Shown here: piece after piece, positions 10,087 to 18,733 of the stretch
Numbering within the stretch: position 1 is the stretch's first letter
How the letters are laid out: each line of letters opens with the position of its first letter
Source of the DNA: Ferruginibacter sp.
Lineage (GTDB): Bacteria > Bacteroidota > Bacteroidia > Chitinophagales > Chitinophagaceae
Length of the DNA: 64,000 bases
NCBI GenBank assembly: GCA_025350645.1
Contig: JANXXM010000164.1
Coordinates: 1-64,000 of the forward strand
Reading direction: 5' to 3'
The notes under the pieces: generated by a model
The model's database searches: none
Told to the model about the DNA's origin: nothing
What the model saw: the letters and a program-made list of their open reading frames with translations, nothing else
Translations under genes and position numbers: made by a program

Positions 10087-10557
10087 TTATAATGATGATG
10101 AAATGGTTTCTGCATATTTTTTAAAATTATCCAGTATAGCCTGCCAGCCCTGTCGTTGTAGGTCTGCAGGGTTTTCATTTTCGAGTTCAAAGGTTTGGTC
10201 TATTTCAGTATGAGCATCTGCTGCAAAAAAATTTATCGTTACTCTTCTGCCATCATCCAGTGTATAACTTATATATTTATGCAGTACCACATCGTTGTAA
10301 GTACCACTAAAATCAAAGCCGAAACTATTATCTTTTGCCTGCATCCGAAAAATAAATTTGCCTCCGGGTTGCACATCATTCACTGCACGCAGCGTGTGCC
10401 AATCCGGCGAAGCATTGTTCCATTGTACAATATGTTCTGGCTTCGTAAAATATTCCCACACATTTTCCCGGCCTGCGTTTATGCTGGTATTAAGGTGAAT
10501 AATATGTGCAGGGTTTTTCATAAATCCCGGTTTTTTTAAACTTAGGCTTTTGGCCAT
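10087..10557 (-). CDS. SRPBCC / AHSA1 domain protein
   Basis: IIHLNTSINAGRENVWEYFTKPEHIVQWNNASPDWHT...GWQAILDNFKKY. Confidence 0.88.
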   Translation of the reverse strand: MAKSLSLKKPGFMKNPAHIIHLNTSINAGRENVWEYFTKPEHIVQWNNASPDWHTLRAVNDVQPGGKFIFRMQAKDNSFGFDFSGTYNDVVLHKYISYTLDDGRRVTINFFAADAHTEIDQTFELENENPADLQRQGWQAILDNFKKYAETISSSL

Positions 10558-10789
10558 AATAAAGATGCAGTATTATTTTTAAAAAAGGTGATCCTCTAAA
10601 ATAAAAATAATGATTTTTTTTCTTGCATTTTTAAGGATTTCTATTTTTTATATTCCTTTATTTGAAATTAATTAAATAAAAATTCAGGTGTCAAAACTAC
10701 AGCAATAGTTTTTTTTATAGCCGTTTTATACAACTGCTTAAAACAGTACACAAAACTTAATGTTGATGCTGGTATAATTATTTTACCTT

Positions 10790-10978
10790 TTGGCAAATAT
10801 TAAAAACATGAACTGGTTTATAATAATACCCGTAGCAATTGTTATAGTAATGGTTATTCTTTTTACCATTAAGCGCAATCAAAAAGATGAAAAAGAATTT
10901 GAACAGCAGCTTAATAATGATTACCCTGTAAGCGATGATATACCCAAAGATGCTGATGGCGAAGAGACAACTAAATGA
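10790..10978 (+). CDS. small single-TM hypothetical protein
   Basis: 62 aa: NMNWFIIIPVAIVIVMVILFTIKRNQKDEKEFEQQLNNDYP... Confidence 0.6.
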   Translation: MANIKNMNWFIIIPVAIVIVMVILFTIKRNQKDEKEFEQQLNNDYPVSDDIPKDADGEETTK

Positions 10979-10992
10979 ATATAAAAAAGAAA

Positions 10993-11120
10993 TTATTTTA
11001 CCAATATACCTAATGCCTTTGCACCTGCGGTCGATGCCTTGCCCAGCATTTTAATTTTTTCACATCGCCTTCTTCTGCGCTCTCAGCGGCTTTGGTGGTT
11101 TTGTCTCCCAGGTTCGCCAT
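10993..11120 (-). pseudogene. frameshifted small ORF (about 42 aa if one A is restored)
   Basis: ATG at 11120: MANLGDKTTKAAESAEEGDVKK then, after a shift in the A6 run, IKMLGKASTAGAKALGILVK*. Span is 128 nt, one short of a multiple of 3. Confidence 0.6.
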
Positions 11121-11382
11121 AATAATTAATACAAATTTTTACTTTTACAGTCAATTTAAATCAATCAAAAAATGTAAGCTTAAATATGAATTTATCAGCT
11201 ATATTTTTCTATTCCTGCAGAAGAAACACTAATTAAAACGCTCATAATAAAAAAAGTTGATTAAATAATATTAGATCCGCAGTTACCTGCAATATAGTTT
11301 TGCATCTTGGTAAACAATAGTCAAAACCCAACAAAACACGTGCTTTAATTATCTCGTATCTTTACGCCAAGTAAGGAAAAAT

Positions 11383-14379
11383 ATGGCTACAAAAAAAGCA
11401 GTAAATGCAGCACCTATGGCTGCGGAAGAGGTTATAGAAGTGTTTGGGGCAAGAGAGCACAACCTCAAAAATATTGATATAAAAATTCCAAAAAACAAGC
11501 TGGTGGTTTTTACAGGGGTAAGCGGCAGCGGCAAAAGCAGCCTGGCGTTTGATACCATTTACAACGAAGGGCAGCGGCGATATATGGAAAGTTTTAGTGC
11601 GTATGCAAGGCAGTTTGTGGGAGATATGGAGCGGCCGGATGTAGATAAGATTACTGGCCTTAGCCCCGTAATATCTATTGAGCAAAAAACCACTAATAAA
11701 AACCCCCGAAGTACGGTGGGTACCATTACCGAAATTTATGATTTTTTACGCCTGCTATACGCCCGCACGGGTGAAGCATACAGCTACAATACGGGTAAAA
11801 AAATGGTAAAATTTTCCGAAGAAGAAATTGTAACCAACATTTATAAAAAATTTGCCGGGCAAAAAATAAGTTTGCTTGCGCCACTCATACGTGGGCGCAA
11901 AGGGCATTATAGGGAGTTGTTTGAAGATATTCGCAAAAAGGGTTTTTTAAAAGTGCGGGTAGATGGGGTAATACTGGACCTTGCGCCACGTATGCAACTG
12001 GACCGTTATAAAATACATGATATAGAAGTGGTAGTGGACAGGCTCGAGGTATCGGATGATATGCGTTTTCGCCTGAGCCAGAGTGTTCAAAAAGCTTTAC
12101 AGATGGGTAAAGACTTAATGTTTGTAGCCCCCCAACCACCCACAGGGGGGCTTTTGGAACCCTTGGCTAAAAAAACTAACACTAAAAAGAATGAAGTCGC
12201 CCAAATTCCCCCTTCAGGGAGCGGGGGGAACGGAGTTACTATGTACAGCAAGCAACTCATGTGCATAGATACTGGCATAAGCTACGAAGAGCCATCACCT
12301 AACGCATTTTCTTTTAACTCGCCGTACGGCGCATGCCCTATGTGCAAAGGCCTTGGTACAGTGTTTCAGATAAATATGGATGCGATTATTCCCGATAAAA
12401 ATTTGAGTGTAAAAGAAGGCGGCATCGCACCACTGGGCGAAGAACGGGAAGCAAATTCGTACAAGCAAGTAGTGGCTATTGCAAAAAAGTATAAAATAAG
12501 CCTGGATAAACCCGTAAAAGACCTGCCACAAAAAGCAATGAATGTGCTGCTCTATGGCAAAGAAATAACAGACACAGAAATGATATCTGCAGATGTGGAT
12601 ATGGACATGCAGCAAACAGGCGACAGTTTTTATAACACAGAATATGAAGGCGTTGTTACCATGGTAAAACGCTGGTTTGCCGCCACCTCATCCAGCGAAA
12701 GTATAAGAGACTGGGCAGAAAAATTTATGCAGCTTCGCCCCTGCGATACCTGCGGTGGTACAAGGCTTCGCAAAGAAAGCCTGTGGTTTAAAATTGATGA
12801 AAAAAATATTGCAGAACTTAGCCTCATGGATCTGGATGTGTTGTACGAATGGTTTAAAGCTGTAGAAAAAAGATTAAACAACAAACAAAATATTATTGCA
12901 AAAGATCTGCTTAAAGAGATAAGAGAGCGGTTGGAATTTATGTTAAACGTAGGGCTTACTTATCTCACACTTTATCGCCCCAGCAAGAGCCTAAGCGGCG
13001 GTGAGTACCAGCGCATACGGCTTGCCACGCAGATAGGATCGCAGTTGCAGGGCATTACTTATATTTTGGATGAGCCAAGTATTGGGCTGCACCAGCGAGA
13101 TAACCAGCGGCTCATACTTGCTCTGCAAAACCTGCGGGATATTGGTAACAGTGTACTGGTGGTGGAGCATGATAAAGATATTATGCTGGCAAGCGATCAC
13201 CTCATAGATATAGGCCCGAAGGCGGGAACGCACGGCGGGCGTATAGTTGCAGCAGGTACGCCACAAGAAGTTTTACGCTCCGGCTCGGAAACTGCAAAAT
13301 ACCTTACTGGTGAAAAAAGCATTGCCATCCCTCCCGAAATAAGAAAAGGAAACGGAAAGTTTATAGAACTAAAAGGTGCTGCGGGCAATAATCTAAAAAA
13401 TGTATCTGTAAAACTACCCTTAGGCCAATTTATAATGGTGACGGGAGTAAGCGGCAGCGGAAAATCTACACTCATAAACGAAACCTTATACCCGCTGCTG
13501 GCTACTTTTTGCTATGGCAGCAAGGGAGAAGCTATGCCATATAAAAGTATAAGCGGGCTAGAAAATATAGATAAAGTAATAGAGATAGACCAGAGCCCTA
13601 TTGGCCGCACACCCCGCAGCAACCCGGCTACTTACTGCGGATTTTTTACAGATATACGCACCTTATTTTCTGCCGTGCCCGAAGCAAAAATACGGGGCTA
13701 CAATGCAGGCCGTTTTAGTTTTAATGTAAAAAGCGGCCGCTGCGAAGTATGCGAAGGCGGCGGTATGCGTACGATAGAAATGAATTTTTTGCCTGATGTA
13801 TATGTGCATTGCGAAAAGTGTAACGGCAAGCGGTATAATCGGGAAACGCTGGAGATTAGGTACAAAGGAAAATCTATAAGTGATGTGCTGAATATGACGG
13901 TGGATGATGCGGTAGAATTTTTTAATGCAGTGCCCTACATTTACCGAAAAATAAAAGTATTGCAGGAAGTAGGGCTGGGATATATAACCTTGGGGCAAAG
14001 TGCCGTAACCCTTAGTGGCGGCGAAGCACAGCGGGTAAAACTGGCTACCGAACTGGGCAAAAGAGATACCGGTAAAACATTTTATATTCTGGATGAACCT
14101 ACAACAGGATTGCATTTTGAAGATATACAACACCTGCTGGATGTATTAAATAAATTAGTGGACAGGGGCAATACCGTACTTGTAATAGAGCACAACCTGG
14201 ATATGATAAAAGCAGGAGATCATATTATTGACATTGGGCCCGAGGGCGGTAATGCTGGTGGCGAAATTTTATATGAAGGCACCGCCAGAAATATGCTGGA
14301 TGTAAAGAAAAGTTTTACTGCAAAATATTTAAAGGAAGAGTTTAGGGTAAGTGATATGCATAGGTTGAAGAAGAAATAA
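11383..14379 (+). CDS. uvrA: excinuclease ABC subunit UvrA
   Basis: 998 aa; two ABC modules (GVSGSGKSSLAFDT, GVSGSGKSTLINET), CPMCKGLG and CEVCEGGG zinc modules, LSGGEYQRIRLATQIGS. Confidence 0.97.
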   Translation: MATKKAVNAAPMAAEEVIEVFGAREHNLKNIDIKIPKNKLVVFTGVSGSGKSSLAFDTIYNEGQRRYMESFSAYARQFVGDMERPDVDKITGLSPVISIEQKTTNKNPRSTVGTITEIYDFLRLLYARTGEAYSYNTGKKMVKFSEEEIVTNIYKKFAGQKISLLAPLIRGRKGHYRELFEDIRKKGFLKVRVDGVILDLAPRMQLDRYKIHDIEVVVDRLEVSDDMRFRLSQSVQKALQMGKDLMFVAPQPPTGGLLEPLAKKTNTKKNEVAQIPPSGSGGNGVTMYSKQLMCIDTGISYEEPSPNAFSFNSPYGACPMCKGLGTVFQINMDAIIPDKNLSVKEGGIAPLGEEREANSYKQVVAIAKKYKISLDKPVKDLPQKAMNVLLYGKEITDTEMISADVDMDMQQTGDSFYNTEYEGVVTMVKRWFAATSSSESIRDWAEKFMQLRPCDTCGGTRLRKESLWFKIDEKNIAELSLMDLDVLYEWFKAVEKRLNNKQNIIAKDLLKEIRERLEFMLNVGLTYLTLYRPSKSLSGGEYQRIRLATQIGSQLQGITYILDEPSIGLHQRDNQRLILALQNLRDIGNSVLVVEHDKDIMLASDHLIDIGPKAGTHGGRIVAAGTPQEVLRSGSETAKYLTGEKSIAIPPEIRKGNGKFIELKGAAGNNLKNVSVKLPLGQFIMVTGVSGSGKSTLINETLYPLLATFCYGSKGEAMPYKSISGLENIDKVIEIDQSPIGRTPRSNPATYCGFFTDIRTLFSAVPEAKIRGYNAGRFSFNVKSGRCEVCEGGGMRTIEMNFLPDVYVHCEKCNGKRYNRETLEIRYKGKSISDVLNMTVDDAVEFFNAVPYIYRKIKVLQEVGLGYITLGQSAVTLSGGEAQRVKLATELGKRDTGKTFYILDEPTTGLHFEDIQHLLDVLNKLVDRGNTVLVIEHNLDMIKAGDHIIDIGPEGGNAGGEILYEGTARNMLDVKKSFTAKYLKEEFRVSDMHRLKKK
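12127..12237. repeat. in-frame GC-rich palindromic insertion within uvrA
   Basis: ccccccaaccacccacagggggg ... aaattcccccttcagggagcggggggaac encodes PQPPTGGLLEPLAKKTNTKKNEVAQIPPSGSGGNG, an extra segment between FVA and MYSKQLMC. Confidence 0.6.
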
Positions 14380-14602
14380 ATTTTTGGATAATTCAGAAGA
14401 TATTTTTAAATGAAATACTTCTCCTGCTCCATTGGAGCAAAATATGGATACCAATAAACTAATGATTTTCTTAATGCCGTAGGTACGATATATACCTTAG
14501 ATATTATTGGCAGGAAAAAAAATGAAAAAAATTATTGCCAGATTATATGCTGGGTAGGCTTTATTGCTTTCTCTATCAAAAAAATAATTCTCCTGCAATA
14601 AA

Positions 14603-14630
14603 AAACTGCCGGTTTTTATACCGGCAGTTT
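14603..14630. terminator. strong hairpin, likely a terminator downstream of uvrA
   Basis: AAACTGCCGG-TTTTTATA-CCGGCAGTTT, perfect 10-bp stem. Confidence 0.6.
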
Positions 14631-14993
14631 ATTGGTTAAAAAGTTTCTAACACCAACTTTTGAAAATATAGCTAAGGATGTTAACGAAATAAATTTTGCT
14701 GGTTTCAGAGGTAAGGCATGCTTGTATGAATACATAATCCTTTATACAAAATCCGGCTTCTGTTATATGCTTTGCATTTTTCAGTTATAAAACGGAAACA
14801 TTGCTTAATTATTGTATAAATGTGTGTACCTGAATATAAAATATTTGAGAGATCATCGAATTTAATATAAATACGGACAGGCTATAGTATTTATTCTATC
14901 AAAATTAATCTTTGCTGTTTCGTAAAATTTTTAAACCGCTCACCCCTAGTGCTGATAAATTATTTGAAAGATTAATATTATTAACGAATATTT

Positions 14994-15659
14994 TTACGGC
15001 TTGCCACCAATCACAATTACAATTTCACCTTTTACAGGCTTTGCGCTAAAATAATCAAATACTTCCTGCAAAGTACCCCGTTTATTTTCTTCAAATTTTT
15101 TACTAAGCTCCCGGCTCACACAGCATTGCCGCTCGCCACCAAAATAGTCTATACTCTCCCTTAGTGTACGAAGCAGTCGCATGGGGCTTTCATAAAAAAT
15201 CATGGTACGTTCTTCGAGTGCCATTTTTTTAAAAAAAGTTTGCCTGCCTTTTTTAAGGGGTAAAAAACCTTCAAAACAAAAACTGTTCATGGGCAACCCA
15301 CTATTTAACAATGCAGGAACAAATGCAGTGGCACCTGGCAGGCATTGTACTTCTATATTATTTTTTATACATTCTTTTATGAGCAGGTAAGCAGGGTCGC
15401 TTATGCCTGGTGTACCGGCATCGGTAAGTAATGCCATTGTTTTGCCTGCCGTCATTTGCGCTGCAAGGTGCACTGCCACCCGGTGTTCGTTATGCTGGTG
15501 GTAAGTAGAAAGCTGTTTGTGTATCCCATAATGGTTCAATAAAACAGAAGATGTTCTGGTATCTTCTGCAAGGATAAGATCTGCATTTTTTAAAATTTCT
15601 ATAGCCCTAAAAGTGATATCGCCTAAATTACCAATGGGGGTGGGGACCAGATAAAGCAC
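14994..15659 (-). CDS. rsmI: 16S rRNA (cytidine(1402)-2'-O)-methyltransferase RsmI
   Basis: MLYLVPTPIGNLGDITFRAIEILKNADLILAEDTRTSSVLLNHYGI...ALLTDAGTPGISDP. Confidence 0.96.
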   Translation of the reverse strand: MLYLVPTPIGNLGDITFRAIEILKNADLILAEDTRTSSVLLNHYGIHKQLSTYHQHNEHRVAVHLAAQMTAGKTMALLTDAGTPGISDPAYLLIKECIKNNIEVQCLPGATAFVPALLNSGLPMNSFCFEGFLPLKKGRQTFFKKMALEERTMIFYESPMRLLRTLRESIDYFGGERQCCVSRELSKKFEENKRGTLQEVFDYFSAKPVKGEIVIVIGGKP

Positions 15660-15747
15660 GAGGAGTTAATAATTAATAATGAATAATTGATAATGTTTTA
15701 AACCCGATAATAAAATATAAATAGGTTACTTGTCTTTATTTATTTTG

Positions 15748-15996
15748 CTAACTGCTAACTATTATTTCATAATTTTCCATCACGGCATTTGCCAATAATT
15801 TTTGTGCGGCATCGTCTGCTTTTTGTTTTGCCTCTGCTTCGGTTGATGCTTCTATGGTAAGATCTATATGCTTGCCGATGCGTACATCATTTATACCGGT
15901 AATGGCCAGGTTGTTTAACCCGCCCATTACTGCCTTGCCCTGCGGATCTAATAAATTTTTTAGTGGCATTACTTTTATTTGTACAGTAAATATCAT
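15748..15996 (-). CDS. purS: phosphoribosylformylglycinamidine synthase subunit PurS
   Basis: 82 aa: IKVMPLKNLLDPQGKAVMGGLNNLAI..DVRIGKHIDLTIEA. Confidence 0.93.
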   Translation of the reverse strand: MIFTVQIKVMPLKNLLDPQGKAVMGGLNNLAITGINDVRIGKHIDLTIEASTEAEAKQKADDAAQKLLANAVMENYEIIVSS

Positions 15997-16757
15997 GTTG
16001 TTTTGTTTTTAAAAGCCAAAGATAAAATAATGTAGGCTATAAAAACTATGGGCACAGCAAGCCAGTGCATAAATATTGCTGCTGCAATTGCAAACAGTAT
16101 CAACAAATATTTTGGCAGATTATTTTTAATAGTAACGTCTTTAAATTTTAAGGCCATTAGCGGCAGTTTACTTACCATTAGTGTGCTAACCACAATGATT
16201 ACTGCATACAAAAACCATTTGTTTTGCAGCAAGCCGGTTATGGTTTCGTTGTCTGTATTCCACAAAATAAGAGGAAAACTTGCTATTAATAAACCGGCGG
16301 CGGGTATAGGCACTCCTTTAAAACCATATTGCTGGCTGGTATCAATATTAAACCTTGCAAGCCTGTAAGCTCCTGCGGCGGCAATAATAAATGCGGGCAA
16401 GAGCCATACCGTAGAAACATCGATACCGCCTTCTGTTTGCGCAAAACTTATTCTTAAAAACTGGTAAATAATCATAGAAGGTGCTACACCAAAACTTACT
16501 ACATCTGCCAGCGAATCCAGTTGCTTTCCCATTTCGGAGGAGGCATTAAAAAGCCTTGCAACAAAGCCATCTAAAAAATCTACCACCGCTGCAATACCGA
16601 TAAACAGTGATGCCATCCATATTTTTTCGGGTATGTTTATAAACTGGCCATTATCTGCTGTGTATTGAATGCTGATGCCGTTTTGTAAAGTATACACTAT
16701 AGCAATGCAGCCGCAAATAAGATTAAGGAGTGTGAAGATATTGGGGAGTTGTTTCAT
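15993..16757 (-). CDS. pssA: CDP-diacylglycerol--serine O-phosphatidyltransferase
   Basis: CDP-alcohol phosphotransferase motif DFLDGFVARLFNASSEMGKQLDSLADVVSFGVAP. Confidence 0.93.
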   Translation of the reverse strand: MKQLPNIFTLLNLICGCIAIVYTLQNGISIQYTADNGQFINIPEKIWMASLFIGIAAVVDFLDGFVARLFNASSEMGKQLDSLADVVSFGVAPSMIIYQFLRISFAQTEGGIDVSTVWLLPAFIIAAAGAYRLARFNIDTSQQYGFKGVPIPAAGLLIASFPLILWNTDNETITGLLQNKWFLYAVIIVVSTLMVSKLPLMALKFKDVTIKNNLPKYLLILFAIAAAIFMHWLAVPIVFIAYIILSLAFKNKTT

Positions 16758-16828
16758 GTAATTATGACGACAGACAACGGACCATAAACTACCAGTTAGT
16801 AAAGGTTGAAGGTTGTTTTATCTGAGTT

Positions 16829-17221
16829 TTATTTGTTTAAAGCGTTTTTAAAAACCTGCATTTTTTTAACCAGATTATCTAATTCGTTGTATCTGATATT
16901 AAATATTTCTTTGGTAATATATTCACTTTTAATTGAAAGATATAAAGCAGTTACAACTTCTATCGAAGACCGTTGTGCGTATCCTAAAAGTTTTCTCTGT
17001 TCAGGATTTGATTGCCCGCTAAACCATTCCGCAATATTTAAAGCTGCTGCATCAGCGGCACATTTAATTTGAGAAGTTAGTAAAAACATTTCTGCTTTTA
17101 GAAAACTTCGGGTCATTAAATGAATGTTATTAGCCAGCTCAATCTCCAATTGCCAAATAACGAACTTTTCTAACTTAAAAGGCATGGATACTTTTTTTGA
17201 TATAAATAATTTTAGAGTCAA
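16829..17221 (-). CDS. four helix bundle protein (23S rRNA intervening-sequence protein family)
   Basis: FVIWQLEIELANNIHLMTRSF...AADAAALNIAEWFSGQSNPEQRKLLGYAQRSSIEVVTALYLS; true start may be at MPFKLEKF. Confidence 0.85.
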   Translation of the reverse strand: MTLKLFISKKVSMPFKLEKFVIWQLEIELANNIHLMTRSFLKAEMFLLTSQIKCAADAAALNIAEWFSGQSNPEQRKLLGYAQRSSIEVVTALYLSIKSEYITKEIFNIRYNELDNLVKKMQVFKNALNK

Positions 17222-17300
17222 CGAACCACAGAAAACTTTTTGAAACTTTGAATGTATATTAAAAGATGTCGTTCCATTATCTGTAGTCCATTGTCCATCC

Positions 17301-18593
17301 TCACCCCCTTCTCATCAAAGCCTCTATCTCCTCCACCTCTATCGGAATATTTTTCATCAAATCTTTATTACCATTCTTTGTTATCCAAAAATTATTTTCT
17401 ATACGCACACCCATTTTTTCTTCTTCAATGTAAATGCCTGGCTCTATCGTAAAAACCATTCCTGCTTTTATGGGTGCTGTGCGGGTGCCAAGGTCGTGTA
17501 CATCTATGCCTAAATGATGTGATATGCCGTGGTACAAATATTTTCTGTACGCCCTGTCATTAGGGTTTTCATTTTTAATATCGCTCCTTTTAAGAAGACC
17601 AATTTTTTGAAAAATAATGGTTGCTTCATCCCCTATTTTTTCAGTATAATCTACAATGCTAATACCCGGCTTTAAAATACCTGCTGCATATTTATGCAAA
17701 TGCAAACATGCCTTATAAACCGTTTTTTGCCGGCGTGTAAATTTGCCATTTACGGGGACTGTTCTGGTAAGATCTGCTGCATAGTTACCATACTCCGCAC
17801 CAAAATCCATTAATATTAAATCACCGTCTTTACACTCCCTGTTGTTCTCTACATAATGCAAAACACGGGCATTATCGCCACTTGCAATGATGCTTCCGTA
17901 CGCTTCGCCTGTTGCTCTTTGCATTAAAAAAGAATGGATAATTTCTGCATGAATTTCATACTCCATTACACCCGGTTGTATAAACTGTAATAGTTTTCTA
18001 AAAGTAATATCAGTAATATCCATCGCCTTTTGCATAACCTCAATTTCGTAGGCAGTTTTAATAGAACGCAGTTCCTTTAAAATGGGTGCGCTGCGTTTAT
18101 AATTATGTAGCGGATATCGATCCTGCATTTGTTTTGCATAACGATAATCTCGCACAGCAATATTGTTTCCTTTGCGATCGTTCTCATTTGTGTTCAAGTA
18201 AATATTTTCTGCAAGATGAATCCACGGTTGCAACATTGCATCTAGCGCATCTAAATAAACAACTGTTTCTATTCCAGAAATATTTTGCGCTTCATTTATT
18301 CTCAACCGGTGTCCGTCCCATTTTTCTTTCATTTCATTTGGGCGCACCACTACCAATACTTCCCTGTATTTAGCATCCGGGTTATCCGGAAAAAAAATCA
18401 TCATGGTATCCTCCTGCTCTATTCCCGTAAGCCAATACAAATCAGCATTCTGTTTAAACTTATGCAGTGCATCGCCGTTTAATGGCAGCTCATCATTACT
18501 GTTAAATATAGCAATTGAATTTTTAGAGAGATTGGCTACAAAACGTTTTCTGTTTTGTATAAATATTTCATTATTTAGTGGCAAATATTTCAT
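17301..18593 (-). CDS. aminopeptidase P family protein (Xaa-Pro aminopeptidase)
   Basis: 430 aa; AMP_N domain followed by LMDFGAEYGNYAADLTRTVPVNGKF...HGISHHLGIDVHD...VFTIEPGIYI. Confidence 0.93.
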   Translation of the reverse strand: MKYLPLNNEIFIQNRKRFVANLSKNSIAIFNSNDELPLNGDALHKFKQNADLYWLTGIEQEDTMMIFFPDNPDAKYREVLVVVRPNEMKEKWDGHRLRINEAQNISGIETVVYLDALDAMLQPWIHLAENIYLNTNENDRKGNNIAVRDYRYAKQMQDRYPLHNYKRSAPILKELRSIKTAYEIEVMQKAMDITDITFRKLLQFIQPGVMEYEIHAEIIHSFLMQRATGEAYGSIIASGDNARVLHYVENNRECKDGDLILMDFGAEYGNYAADLTRTVPVNGKFTRRQKTVYKACLHLHKYAAGILKPGISIVDYTEKIGDEATIIFQKIGLLKRSDIKNENPNDRAYRKYLYHGISHHLGIDVHDLGTRTAPIKAGMVFTIEPGIYIEEEKMGVRIENNFWITKNGNKDLMKNIPIEVEEIEALMRRG

Positions 18594-18733
18594 GCGGTTA
18601 ATTTTAATATCACAATATAAACGATGCGTTGTAAAGATTTATATTTTCTGCTATTGGTTGTATTGATAGAAAAAGTATTTTATAAAATAATTTGTAAGAA
18701 GTTGCATAAATAGTTTGTATAAAAAAACAACAT

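Noticed and set aside
11885-14133. Several minus-strand ORFs of 63-156 aa opposite uvrA
   Set aside because: Shadow ORFs antisense to a certain uvrA; composition (Cys/Phe/Tyr/His-rich) typical of antisense translation.
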